A stretch of DNA of 46,305 bases from Acetivibrio straminisolvens JCM 21531. GTDB taxonomy: Bacteria > Bacillota > Clostridia > Acetivibrionales > Acetivibrionaceae. The translations under genes were made by a program, and so were the position numbers. Below the pieces are notes generated by a model, which was given only the letters and a program-made list of their open reading frames with translations, ran no database searches and was not told the DNA's origin. Shown one piece after another: positions 10,456-19,964 of this stretch. Location: positions 1 through 46,305 of the forward strand of contig NZ_BAVR01000028.1 in assembly GCF_000521465.1 (NCBI RefSeq), read 5' to 3'. The number at the start of each line of letters is the position of its first letter. Position 1 is the first letter of the stretch.

Positions 10456-11285
10456 ATGGCAAAAGAAAAGATTCAAGAAACTATTAAAAACCCTGAAGCG
10501 CAAGGAAGCGGAACTGAGAAAAAGGAAGTTAAAAGAAGTGGTTTTCTGTTTGGGCTGCTTGTGCTGTTGGTAACACTGATTGTTATAGTTAGTGTTGTCG
10601 GAGGGGTTTTTTCATTATTATCAGGAACAATGTAAACGGACTTGCGGAAAAATACAGAAACAATATTAAAGATATTCCTGTTCTTAAAATGGCTTTACCT
10701 CCTCCTCCGGCGGAATATGATCCCCTTGATCCGAAGAATCTCAAAATAGAAGAACTGATTGAAAAATACAACCAGTTCCGAAAGGAAAACAGCGAGCTTG
10801 CAAAGAAGCTTGAGGAGACGGAAAAAGCTTTTGAAGAGCTTAAGAAATCTCAGACCGATTTTGAGGCATTGAGGAATGAAAATGAGAAGATAAAAGGGGA
10901 AATGGAAGCTAAAAGGGCTAAATATGAAGAGGAGCTTAGAAAAGCAGAGGAGCTTATGGTGCAAGAAGATAAAGAGGGATTTAAGGAATTCTATGAAAAT
11001 ATGAACGAGGAACTGGCCCAAAGCCTTTATGAAAAGATACTCAGTGAAGAAAAAGCTGATCAAAAGGCAAAGGAATTTGCCCAGTTATATGAAAAAATGG
11101 ACACCAAAGCTTCTGCGAAAATATTTGAGGAGCTGGGCGATTCACAACTGGACTTGGTTGCCTATACATTAAAAAATATGAAGAAAGATGTGGCTGCCGA
11201 AATTATATCGGAAATGAGTAAAAACTATGCGGCAAAGGTCACAGAAAAGCTTTCAAAGGTATATGGAGTTGAATTTGACAAATAG
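10456..11285 (+). CDS. MotE/YlxF-like flagellar protein with MgtE N-terminal-type domain (frameshifted here)
   Basis: Occupies the position of Bacillus subtilis ylxF, between fliJ and fliK. An N-terminal membrane helix (residues about 29-55, GLLVLLVTLIVIVSVVG) is followed by a Pro-rich linker (MALPPPPAEYDPLDP). A long coiled coil (about 95-170) leads to a C-terminal helical domain with YEKMDTKASAKIFEELGD and MKKDVAAEIISEMS, the MgtE_N-type repeats of MotE-family motor proteins. One T is missing in the T-run at 10607-10612. Corrected length is 276 residues. As read, a 59-residue membrane piece is cut off from the rest. By family analogy it may help stator or rod assembly at the membrane; that role is inference. 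Confidence 0.85.
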
Positions 11286-11329
11286 AAACTTTTCATATAT
11301 TTGCACAATTATCGAAAGGAGGTGAAAAA

Positions 11330-12910
11330 ATGATAACTCAAAATCTAATTCCTGACTTTATTTCAAAGATGAATATGTCCAAAGAGGTGCAAAAGCCGTC
11401 CGACGTGAGAAAAAGCTCGTCATCGCAGTTTAAGGATACTCTTAACCTGGCTGTTGAGAAGTCGAATGAGAGACAAAGCAGCAGTTATAAAAATGCAATG
11501 GATATAAGAGGCAGGGACTATCAAAATCTGCAAAGCAAAATCTCTCAGGATGCATTGGAAGCAAAGGAAAAAAGGGTCGACAGAAGCAAGCCTTTTGAAA
11601 AAGCATCCAATAAAATGACATCTAGAACACAGGACAAGGCAGAACGCACAACTTCCCCGAAGGAAAAATCCATTGAAGGCGAAATCGAAAATGATAAAAA
11701 GCTAAAGGAAAAGGCTATGGTGAAAGCTCTTTCAGAAGTTCTTGGAATAAGTTCTAAAGAGTTGGAAAGGCTCATGGCACAATTGGAATAAACCTTGGAG
11801 ACATTAGCAGTGAAGTTGGAGCCGAAATAGCCGCTAGTAAAATTTCCGAATATCTTGGTTTAAGCTCTGATGAGGAAATGACCTTGTCAAAGATAGTAAC
11901 TCTTGTCCAAAAGGAAGTTGAACAGGCTTTCATGGGTAAGGGGGCCGAAGTTGATGCCGTAGAATACAGCATGAATAATGAAAGCACACAAAACGGCATG
12001 GAGTTTGAAAATGCAGAATCAGAGTTGGCGGAGGATGCATCGGTGCTAAAAAATAAACTGGGTATTTCCGAAGCTTTAAAGGAAATAAAAGACAAACTCG
12101 ATGAAGAACCTGACGGTTTTATAAGACAGATTGCTGCTAAAGTTGTAGAAGTGTTGGAAGAGGATAAAAACGCAGCCGGATTGAAAGCAATGGACACAAA
12201 TGATGAGAGTATTGAAGAGGTTGTCTTAAAGACCGGCGCAGAAGACAGCAGCAATATCAGAGAGGTTAAATCCTCTTCGGATGAGAAAGGCAATGCCGGC
12301 ACGGAAGAGAGGCTGGCAAAGAAGCATCGTCTATGGCTTCAAAGGGTATTGAGCCGGAATTTGCTGCAAGAAACAGTAACGACGGACAGTTTGAAGCAGT
12401 TTCAAACTCAAGCATTCAAAAAGCAACAGGTCAGGCTGAAGTGGAAAAAGTCCAAAATACTATCCCTATCACAAAGAAGGAAATAGTTCAGCAGGTGGTT
12501 GAAAAGGCGAAAGTGGTATTAAGCGGTGATAAAAGTGAAATGGTCATTGACTTAAAGCCGGAACACCTTGGCAAACTGGAATTAAAATTGTTACTGAAAG
12601 AGGTATGGTTATTGCCAAATTTGTTGCAGAGAATGAGCAGGTAAAAGCAGCTTTGGAATCAAACATGAATATGCTCAAGGAGTCCTTGGAAAAGCAAGGC
12701 TTTTCGGTAGAAGGATTTAGTGTCACAGTCGGGGACAACAAAAGGCGGGAAGACGGCAGAGACGAAATGAATAAGGGAACTGCTAACCAAAGGATTTCCA
12801 ACGAAAAACTGCAGGTTTCGGATGTGGCCGGCGTTGAAAGGATGCAGAAGATTCATCAAAGCATCAATCCATACGGTTATGAGGGCAGCAGTATTAATTT
12901 AACGGCATAG
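11330..12910 (+). CDS. fliK: Flagellar hook-length control protein FliK (frameshifted here)
   Basis: Secreted molecular ruler that stops hook growth and switches export specificity through FlhB. The N-terminal two thirds are hydrophilic, Lys/Glu/Ser-rich and poorly conserved, as usual. The C-terminal Flg_hook domain is clear: MVIDLKPEHLGKLELK, then ERGMVIAKFVAENEQVK. Three bases appear missing: a G at 11785-11786, a G at 12311-12312 and an A at 12584-12587. Corrected length is 528 codons (527 residues). The ATG at 11330 has AAAGGAGGTG at 11315-11324. As read, the gene appears as four fragments. Assignment rests on the C-terminal domain and its place before flgD. Confidence 0.93.
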
Positions 12911-12925
12911 CAAGGAGGAATCATA

Positions 12926-13858
12926 ATGGCAATAGATGCTGTAAGTCATCAAAAGACCATTCAGGAGATCATCGATAGTACCGCAAACAAGTCAAATCAA
13001 AGGAAGACCGGAGAACTGGGCAAAGATGAGTTTTTAAACCTCCTCATAACACAGCTTCAATATCAAGACCCTTTAAATCCGGTGGACGACAAAGAGTTTA
13101 TCAGTCAGATGGCGCAGTTCAGTGCCTTAGAGCAAATGCAGAACCTTAATACAAGCTTTTCTGCTACAAAGGCTTTTGGCATGATAGGAAAATACATAAC
13201 TGCCAATAAGACTAACGGCAGCAGTTCAGAGGCCAGCTTTGTGGAGGGCATTGTACGCAGCGTGAAAATGGAAGGCGGAAAAACCCTTTTGGTAGTCGAT
13301 GGTTTGGATATTCCGGTGGAAAATGTGCTTACTGTTTCGGAAGAATATGGACAGTTCAGTAGTTCTAATATATCCCAATATACCGGAATTATTGGCTATG
13401 AAGTAAAGGGAAGTGTTTATGATCCTGCTACCGGAGATATTATCGGAGTAAGCGGAATTGTAAAAGAAATTCAAAGAGGTGTTTATGAAAACTATGCCGT
13501 AATGGATGGCGTAAAGGTAACAATAGCTGCAGTAGACACTAAAGTAAATTCGGCGGATCCGAACTTTAAAAAGGATTACCTTGAGGAAAACATAGGCAAA
13601 AAAGTTTCTCTGGTAATTACCGATGCATACGGTTACGGACTTCAGGTTCCCGTTACCGGAATTCTTAGAGATTTCAATATAGCACCTGACGGTAAAATCA
13701 CCGGAGTTTTGGATGAGGTATATGTACCTGTGGACAGTATCAGCAATATAAAGAGACCGTCTGCAAATTCAATCGTGGATGACGGTACGGAAAAGAACCC
13801 TCAGGTTGAAGAACCTCAAGACGGAGAACCTCAAAATGAAGAACCCGGTAATGTATAG
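12926..13858 (+). CDS. flgD: Flagellar hook-capping/assembly protein FlgD
   Basis: Transient cap that polymerises hook subunits. The N-terminal FlgD signature is plain: LGKDEFLNLLITQLQYQDPL (about residues 31-50), then SQMAQFSALEQMQNL. The 310-residue product is longer than the short Bacillus form. After the N-domain it carries about 150 residues with two beta-rich, Gly-containing repeats suggestive of duplicated modules. It ends in an acidic Pro/Glu tail (VEEPQDGEPQNEEPGNV). ATG 12926 follows AAGGAGG at 12911-12917. Intact. Confidence 0.93.
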   Translation: MAIDAVSHQKTIQEIIDSTANKSNQRKTGELGKDEFLNLLITQLQYQDPLNPVDDKEFISQMAQFSALEQMQNLNTSFSATKAFGMIGKYITANKTNGSSSEASFVEGIVRSVKMEGGKTLLVVDGLDIPVENVLTVSEEYGQFSSSNISQYTGIIGYEVKGSVYDPATGDIIGVSGIVKEIQRGVYENYAVMDGVKVTIAAVDTKVNSADPNFKKDYLEENIGKKVSLVITDAYGYGLQVPVTGILRDFNIAPDGKITGVLDEVYVPVDSISNIKRPSANSIVDDGTEKNPQVEEPQDGEPQNEEPGNV

Positions 13859-13909
13859 GGCCTAAAACGTCGGAGGGAATATGACATCATAGGTAGGTGA
13901 GGTGATAGT

Positions 13910-14298
13910 GTGATTATTAATAATAATTTTTATACCAATATTGGTAAGATTAATGGAAGTCGCGGAACAATATCAACCGGCAAGCCTGAAAGAAAGGTGC
14001 AGGAAAGTTTGAGGATATTTTAAAGAGCAAGGTAAATGAAAATTGCCAGTTAAAATTCTCAAAACATGCCGAAATGAGACTTCAAGCAAGAAACATTAAT
14101 CTTACGGATGCCCAAAAGGAAAAGATATCAAAAGCCGTACAGAAGGCGGAAGAAAAAGGAGTAAAGGACTCCTTGGTGCTGATAGATGATATTGCCTTCG
14201 TTGTAAACGTACGGAACAGGACAGTTATTACCGCAGTAAACAGTAATGAGCTAAAAGAAAACGTATTCACAAACATCGACGGAGCTGTATTTGCATAA
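13910..14298 (+). CDS. Flagellar operon protein, TIGR02530 type (frameshifted here)
   Basis: Small protein typically found between flgD and flgE in Firmicutes, of unknown biochemical function. The C-terminal 90 residues match what I know of the family: LKFSKHAEMRLQARNI, then AEEKGVKDSLVLIDDIAFVV, RTVITAV and NVFTNIDGAVFA. One G is missing at 14002-14003. With it the frame runs from GTG 13910 (ribosome site AGGTGAGG at 13895-13902) to 14298, 129 residues. As read, the upstream part ends after about 37 codons and the conserved part opens at ATG 14074. Its position suggests a role in hook assembly or in coupling hook completion, which is unproven. Confidence 0.87.
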
Positions 14299-14312
14299 TA
14301 CTTTTAAAGAAA

Positions 14313-14423
14313 ATGGAAGAAATATACGATACAGTATTTGATGCCAAACTTGTGGCCGGACCCTTCAGGGAGGCTACCTATTCCGGACTGACAGAAGGAA
14401 TAGAACGATGCAGCAACAGTTGA
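14313..14423 (+). CDS. Possible 36-residue small protein upstream of flgE
   Basis: An ATG-started frame of 37 codons in the 163-base gap between the TIGR02530 gene and flgE. It encodes a mixed peptide beginning MEEIYDTVFDAKLVAG and ending EGIERCSNS. No strong ribosome site precedes the ATG (only TTTTAAAGAAA), and I do not recognise the sequence. Codon choice looks like the neighbours. Given the local error rate it could be a piece of a longer frame. It could also be non-coding leader for flgE. Listed as a candidate only. Confidence 0.3.
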   Translation: MEEIYDTVFDAKLVAGPFREATYSGLTEGIERCSNS

Positions 14424-14461
14424 TAATTATACTTGACCGTAGAAGAAGGAGGTCGTTTATT

Positions 14462-15797
14462 ATGATGAGATCCATGTTTTCCGGAGTTTCAGGACTCCAG
14501 GCGCACCAGACAAAGATGGACGTTATAGGAAACAATGTAGCTAACGTGAATACTGTAGGTTTTAAATCAAGCAGAGTAACGTTTCAGGAAGTTTTCAGTC
14601 AGACTTTAAAGGGTGCCGGTTCTCCTGATACAACTACCGGAAGAGGAGGCACGAACCCTATGCAGGTAGGTTTGGGTTTGGGGGTTGCGACCATTGATAC
14701 CCTTATGACCCGCGGAAGTGTTCAAAGAACCGATAATCCTACCGACCTTGCAATCGAGGGAGACGGCTTCTTTATTGTAAAAGGCGGAACTGCCGATACC
14801 TTTAAGTTTACAAGGGCAGGTAACTTTGGTATAGACAAGCTGGGAAACCTTGTAACAGGAAGCGGAATGAATGTTTACGGTTGGCAGGCTTATACAAAGC
14901 AGGCTGACGGAACCTATAAATTTGATACCGAAAGTCAAATTGAACCGATAAATCTTTATTCGGATGACGTCAATAAGAATAAAAGAATGATCGCAGCAAA
15001 AGCAACTACTTATGCCATGTTTGAAGGAAATCTGGATGCATCCTATGCAATTTATACCAGTGCAGCATCCGGTGCATCTTCCGTTTCGACTGTAAATAAC
15101 AATAAGTTTACAATGCCTTTAACGGTATATGATTCCTTGGGAAACAGCTACAAAATAAATGTGAGCTTCTGGAAAACCGCTGTTACAGGCGGAGCCACCG
15201 AGTGGACATGGCAGGTTGATTCGGGTAATGGAGTTACGGCTTCGGGAGCTACCGGGTCTATACTGTTTGATACCGAGGGACAGGTAATTGAGAGTTCGGC
15301 AGTTACTCCCAGCATAACAATTATACCGGCCAGTAGTGTAGGAACACAAAATATCAATGTGAAGCTTGACTTTTCAAGACTTACAATGTATGCGGCAGAC
15401 AGTTCTGCAAAGCCTACCAATGTAGACGGATACCCGGCAGGTTCGCTTGTAACCTTCAGTATCGGTTCTGACGGAATGATTACCGGTATTTACAGCAACG
15501 GTCAGCAGCAACCGTTGGGACTTATAGCCCTGGCGAGTTTGACAACCCGGCCGGCCTTCAAAAGGTTGGAGAGAATATGTATATTCCGACTACCAACTCC
15601 GAGAGTTCAAAAAAGGTGCCAAGGCAGGAACGGAAGGCGTAGGAACTTTGAATCCCGGTACATTGGAAATGTCCAATGTAGACCTGTCAAAAGAGTTTAC
15701 GGAAATGATTATAACTCAGAGAGGATTCCAGGCAAACAGCAGAATAATAACAACTTCCGATGAAATGCTTCAGGAACTTGTTAACCTTAAAAGATAG
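14462..15797 (+). CDS. flgE: Flagellar hook protein FlgE (frameshifted here)
   Basis: Structural subunit of the hook, exported by the flagellar type III system. N-terminal rod/hook motif: [19 protein letters not shown], then [19 protein letters not shown]. The central FlgE domains carry the variable surface. The conserved C-terminal polymerisation helix [17 protein letters not shown], then [16 protein letters not shown], lies in another frame. A T is missing at 15538-15540 and a G just before 15601. Correcting both gives 446 codons ending VNLKR. Start ATG 14462 is 9 bases after AAGGAGG (14446-14452); ATG 14465 is the alternative. As read, the C-terminus is replaced by out-of-frame residues to 15763. 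Confidence 0.95.
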
Positions 15798-15810
15798 CAT
15801 ATAGGATGAT

Positions 15811-15845
15811 GGGGGTGTATGGCGGTTTGTCAGGCATACACTCCC
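15811..15845 (+). repeat. GC-rich hairpin after flgE without a T-run
   Basis: GGGGGTGTATG at 15811-15821 pairs with CATACACTCCC at 15835-15845: 11 pairs with one G-U wobble around a 13-base loop. It begins 13 bases after the flgE stop, in the widest gap of the operon (15798-15986). No run of T follows, so it is unlikely to be a simple intrinsic terminator. An RNA-stability or processing element, or a protein-assisted attenuator, is possible. Confidence 0.55.
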
Positions 15846-15857
15846 GGATATAATAAG

Positions 15858-15914
15858 TTGACGTAATGTGTGAGCGTTAGAAAGAAAAATGACGGATGAT
15901 GTATTTTGACGTAA
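15858..15914 (+). repeat. Two direct copies of TTGACGTAA upstream of swrD
   Basis: TTGACGTAA occurs at 15858-15866 and again at 15906-15914, 48 bases apart, in the flgE-swrD gap. Each contains a good -35-like TTGAC. I do not find a TATAAT-like box at 16-18 bases from either copy (TAATAT is about 20 bases from the second). They may be weak internal promoter elements or binding sites, and the identity may be chance. Confidence 0.3.
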
Positions 15915-15986
15915 AATAATCGAAAAAAACGTAATATTTTCATAAAAAATATTAATTTTCTATTGAGTTTTTGAGGTAAAAATATT

Positions 15987-16199
15987 ATGATTAAATTAAC
16001 GAAGCTAAATGGTAAGGCCTTTATTTTAAACAGTGATTTAATTGAATTTATTGAACAGACTCCGGACACAATTATTTCAACAACTACAGGGAAAAAAATA
16101 GTTGTTGTCGAAAGTGTTGAAGAAGTAGTCGAAAAAGTGTTACAATATAAAAGAAAAATCTTTCTTTTTAAAGACTTGTTTATCAATCAAGACCGATAA
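15987..16199 (+). CDS. swrD: Flagellar FlbD/SwrD-family protein
   Basis: A 70-residue cytoplasmic protein at the position of B. subtilis swrD (ylzI), between flgE and fliL. It has the family core IKLTKLNGKAFILNSDLIEF, then TTTGKKIVVVESVEEVV. In Bacillus, SwrD raises motor torque; the same role here is inference by orthology and position. ATG 15987 is preceded by a GAGGT about 10 bases upstream. A basic, aromatic C-terminal tail (KRKIFLFKDLF) extends the family core slightly. Intact. Confidence 0.9.
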   Translation: MIKLTKLNGKAFILNSDLIEFIEQTPDTIISTTTGKKIVVVESVEEVVEKVLQYKRKIFLFKDLFINQDR

Positions 16200-16281
16200 C
16201 ATTCTAACGCTCTTCACTTTTTTAATTATAAATAGCAATGCCTGTTTTTACATCTATTCCAAAGATAAGGGGGCATAGAAT

Positions 16282-16785
16282 TTGGAGCGTAAAAGTAGCT
16301 TTTTTGTTCTCATTGGTGTAGTTGCATTTCTATCGTTAGCCCTTACATTATTGACAGCATATATCTTCTTCGTGCAGGGAGGTAGGGCTGAAGGGCCGAA
16401 TTCAGCAAGTAAAGTGGTTGTTACACCCAAAGACAAAGACTTGCTGAAGGTTAAGCTGTTTGAAGAAAAGACTCCGTTCAATCTTAAAAGTACAGATCCT
16501 AAAAAAATATCTGTAATTGTTGTCAATGTTGAGCTGTCCTATTTTACAAAGGTTAAAGGCATTTCCGATACTACAGCCAAGGTAGAGTCAAATAAAAGCA
16601 AGCTTCAGGAAATTGTCGGTACATACTTCCAATCATTGACTCTTGAGGAGGTTATGAAATCCGATGCAAAGGAAAAAGCCAGGGCAGATCTCACAAAGAT
16701 GATGAATGAGCAATTACTGTCAAATGAAAATATAAATTCAGACATTATATATACCGTTGTGTTTGATCAGTGGTTTTACCAGTAG
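16282..16785 (+). CDS. fliL: Flagellar basal-body-associated protein FliL
   Basis: Single-pass membrane protein around the basal body that supports stator engagement. The 167-residue product has one N-terminal membrane helix (about residues 7-32, FVLIGVVAFLSLALTLLTAY). A periplasmic FliL domain follows with VVNVELSYFT and the C-terminal IIYTVVFDQWFYQ. The start is TTG 16282, with AAGGGGG at 16266-16272; no ATG precedes the membrane helix. fliM follows within 12 bases. Intact. Confidence 0.93.
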   Translation: MERKSSFFVLIGVVAFLSLALTLLTAYIFFVQGGRAEGPNSASKVVVTPKDKDLLKVKLFEEKTPFNLKSTDPKKISVIVVNVELSYFTKVKGISDTTAKVESNKSKLQEIVGTYFQSLTLEEVMKSDAKEKARADLTKMMNEQLLSNENINSDIIYTVVFDQWFYQ

Positions 16786-16797
16786 GGGGTGCTTAAC

Positions 16798-17783
16798 TTG
16801 GGAGATATTTTGTCTCAAAATGAAATTGACGATTTACTAAAAGCCCTTAATACAGGTGAATTAGACGTCCAGCAGATCAGTTCAAAGATCGAGGAGAGGA
16901 AGGTAAAAACCCACGATTTTAGAAGACCCAGTAAATTTGCCAAGGATCACATTAGGACTTTAAATGTTATCCACGACAACTATGCAAGACTTATTACAAA
17001 CTTCCTTTCCGGATATTTGAGGACTCTTGTTCAAGTAGAGGTTATTTCTGTTGAGCCAATAGCTTATTATGAATTCAACAACTCAATATCAAATCCTGCA
17101 GTGCTTGCGGTTGTCGATTTTGCTCCGCTGACAGGCTCGATCATCCTTGAAATGGCACCGCCTGTTGCTTATGCATTAATTGACAGGATTCTCGGCGGAA
17201 AAGGCTTGCCGATGGAAAGAATGAGGGAATTTACAGAAGTAGAGATTGCCATTATCGAAAGAATTATCATTCAGCTTGTAAACCTTATGAGAGAGCCGTG
17301 GGAAAACGTAGTGGAATTGAAACCAAGGCTTGAGAAAATTGAGACCAACGCCCAGTTTGCACAGATAGTCTCGGCCAATGAGACAGTGGCATTGATTACT
17401 TTAGGTGCAAAAATTGGCGAGGTTGAAGGAATGATAAACCTTTGTGTTCCTCATATTGTAGTAGAACCGATAGTGTCAAAGTTAAATACGAAGTTTTGGT
17501 TCTCCAGTGTTGAAAAAGAGGCAACAAAGGAAGCGAAAGAAGCTATTGAGAAGAAAATTGAGCATACAAGAGTACCTGTTAGAGCAATATTGGGAAGAAC
17601 AACGATTCAAGTGGCTGAGTTTCTTGAACTGCAGCCGGGAGACGTAATACCTCTGGATTCAAATGTTAACGGAAATCTTGAGGTATTGGTGGGAGACTTG
17701 CTGAAATTCCGTGGTTCTCCTGGAGTTAAGAAAAACAGGAACGCAGTCAAAATAACCGAAGTAATAAGAAGGAGGATGAGTAG
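16798..17783 (+). CDS. fliM: Flagellar motor switch protein FliM (stop codon lost through a 1-base error)
   Basis: C-ring protein that binds phosphorylated CheY. The N-terminal CheY-binding motif is LSQNEIDDLLKAL. The CheC-like middle domain and the C-terminal SpoA domain (TTIQVAEFLELQPGDVIPLD) follow. As read, the frame runs on into fliY as a 551-codon fusion. One A is missing at 17766-17767. With it FliM ends KITEVIKKEDE and stops at TAG 17781-17783, 328 residues, the normal length. The chosen start is TTG 16798 (MGDILSQ, 8 bases after GGGGG 16785-16789). GTG 16789 is a less canonical alternative. Confidence 0.94.
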
Positions 17784-17784
17784 C

Positions 17785-18971
17785 ATGGAGGATATGTTGT
17801 CTCAGGCTGAAATAGATGCTTTGTTAAATGGCGGCTCATCAGAGGTGGATAAAGAAAACAATAAAGGTGATGACCTTACGAATCAGGAAATTGATGCATT
17901 GGGTGAAATAGGCAACATAAGCATGGGTACTTCTGCTACTACTCTTAATTCGCTGTTAGGTCAAAGAGTGGTCATAACAACTCCCAAGGTAACGATATGT
18001 TCATGGGATGAATTGGCAGGTGAGTACCAAAGTTCTTATGTGGCTGTGAAAGTAGAATATACTGAAGGACTTGACGGTATGAACCTTCTTCTTCTAAAGG
18101 AAGATGATGCAAAGGTGATTACCGATTTAATGATGGGCGGAGACGGTAGCAATAAAGATGGTGAATTAACGGATTTGCACTTAAGTGCAATCAGTGAAGC
18201 CATGAATCAGATGATTGGTTCTGCAGCTACCTCAATGTCTTCAATGTTTAACAAGAAGATAGATATTTCACCGCCGAAAGCATTTCCCATGACTTTAAAC
18301 GATGCTGTTCCCGAGACTGAATTTCCAAGGGATGAAAAGATAGTAAGGGTTGCATTTAAAATGGTTATCGGAGAATTAATTGACAGTCAAATTATGCAGC
18401 TTCTTCCTATCGATTTGCAAGAAAAATGGTTAATAATATTATGAATTCAAAAGACATTGATGAACAAGTGATTGAAGAGGTGGCAGCATCAGCTGTTCAT
18501 ACACCTGTTCCCGAACAGCAAAGTGAGCAGAATTATCAAGTACAGCAGCAACAGTACCAGCAACCGCCTCAGCAGTATCAGCAACCTCCTCAGCAACAGT
18601 ATCAGCAGTATTACCAGCCGTATGAGCAACCGGCACGGCAGAACGAGGCTTATCGCAACCCGATAAATGTACAGCCTGCACAGTTTGAGGCCTTTGATGA
18701 CGGTTCGAGAATCTCGATTGATAAGAAGAATATCGGACTTATTATGGATGTACCGCTTCAGGTCACAGTTGAGCTTGGACGAACCAATAAACTCATTAAA
18801 GATATTTTGGAATTCAGCCCGGGTTCAATAATTGAACTTGACAAGCTTGCCGGGGAACCTGTGGATATTTTGGTAAACGGAAAAGTAATTGCCACAGGAG
18901 AAGTTGTGGTTATAGATGAGAGTTTTGGAGTCAGGATTACAGATATACTTCATCCGTCCAAAAGACTTTAG
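17785..18971 (+). CDS. fliY: Flagellar motor switch phosphatase FliY (FliN-type C-terminus; frameshifted here)
   Basis: C-ring protein that dephosphorylates CheY-P and supplies the FliN domain. The N-terminal peptide [14 protein letters not shown] resembles the FliM CheY-binding site. The CheC-type domain has two intact sites of pattern D/S-x3-E-x2-N-x22-P: DALGEIGN and SAISEAMN. A Gln/Pro/Tyr-rich linker (about 250-300) leads to a FliN/SpoA domain ending in [13 protein letters not shown] 17785 follows AAGGAGG (17769-17775). One G is missing near 18417, splitting off the linker and FliN domain. Corrected length is 395 residues. Confidence 0.94.
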
Positions 18972-19051
18972 ATGAATTAAGTTATTAAATTATGTTTTCA
19001 TTTTTATCAGTTTGGCAATGGAATAGACTATAATTTAAGGAGAGGGTAACA

Positions 19052-19414
19052 ATGGGAAAAAGGATTCTTATAGTCGACGATGCTGCGTTTATGAGAATGA
19101 TGATAAAAGACATTCTCACAAAAAACGGGTATGAGGTTGCAGGAGAAGCAGAAAACGGAGCCCGGGCAATTGACAAGTATAAGGAACTGAATCCTGATTT
19201 GGTAATTATGGATATTACTATGCCTGAAGTAGACGGTATAGCAGCTGTAAGGGAAATCAAAAAAATCAATTCCGATTCCAAAATTATTATGTGTTCTGCT
19301 ATGGGGCAGCAGGCTATGGTTATTGAGTCCATTCAGGCAGGGGCAAGGGACTTTATAGTAAAACCTTTCCAGGCTGAAAGAGTGGTTGAGGCAGTTAAAA
19401 AAGTTCTCGGATAG
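19052..19414 (+). CDS. cheY: Chemotaxis response regulator CheY
   Basis: Single-domain receiver that carries the signal from CheA to FliM/FliY. The 120-residue product has the acidic pair D9-D10 and phospho-acceptor D54 (VIMDITMPEVDG). It also has the switch serine in MCSAMGQQ and the conserved lysine in FIVKPFQ. ATG 19052 follows AGGAGAGG. It lies in the usual place between fliY and fliO. CheB, FliY and CheC in the same operon are its partners. Intact. Confidence 0.97.
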   Translation: MGKRILIVDDAAFMRMMIKDILTKNGYEVAGEAENGARAIDKYKELNPDLVIMDITMPEVDGIAAVREIKKINSDSKIIMCSAMGQQAMVIESIQAGARDFIVKPFQAERVVEAVKKVLG

Positions 19415-19466
19415 TTTCTGCTAATTAAAAACATAGAGACGGCAACCTTGGGAAAGGGAGTATAAT

Positions 19467-19964
19467 ATGCAGACTTTTATTAGTGCTGTTATGTTTACTA
19501 TTGTTTTTGGTTCTGTACTCTTTTTGGCATATGTTACTACAAAATTTATTGGAGCCAAAACAAACGGGATTATTAAAGGAAAATATATAAAAGTAATTGA
19601 AACGGTCAATCTTGGGCTTGACAGTAAGCTGCACCTTGTAAAAGCAGGAGAGGAGTTTGTGTTAATATCGACTTGCGGGAAAAATGTCCAAATTTTGACC
19701 AAGGTACAATTGGATGAGTATTCTTCCGATGAAACGGAAGAGAGTGATAATAGCTTTAATTTCAAAGAATTTTTCAATAAATATGTTCAGGGCTTTTCAA
19801 AGAATCGGGAAGGTACATCTTTTTTCAAATCGGAAAGTGGTGAGAGGGGCAAAACCGGAAATTCACCGGTATTTAATTCAAATCTGAACCGCTTGAGAAA
19901 AATTACAGCAAATATTGCAAGTTACAAGACAGTAGATGGAGAGGAATATACCAATGAAAACTAG
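19467..19964 (+). CDS. fliO: Flagellar biosynthetic protein FliO (FliZ)
   Basis: Membrane protein that assists assembly of the FliP export-gate ring. The 165-residue product has one N-terminal membrane helix (about residues 5-25) followed by the FliO core GKYIKVIETVNLGLDSKLH and VKAGEEFVLIST. The tail is polar, with Lys and Ser. Sequence conservation is weak in this family, so position before fliP carries much of the call. Its last codons overlap the fliP start by 11 bases. Intact. Confidence 0.9.
   Translation: MQTFISAVMFTIVFGSVLFLAYVTTKFIGAKTNGIIKGKYIKVIETVNLGLDSKLHLVKAGEEFVLISTCGKNVQILTKVQLDEYSSDETEESDNSFNFKEFFNKYVQGFSKNREGTSFFKSESGERGKTGNSPVFNSNLNRLRKITANIASYKTVDGEEYTNEN

Noticed and set aside
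16143-16200. CCGATAA at the end of swrD as a SigD promoter for fliL
   Set aside because: The nearest TAAA is about 20 bases upstream instead of about 15, and the motif lies inside the swrD coding end.
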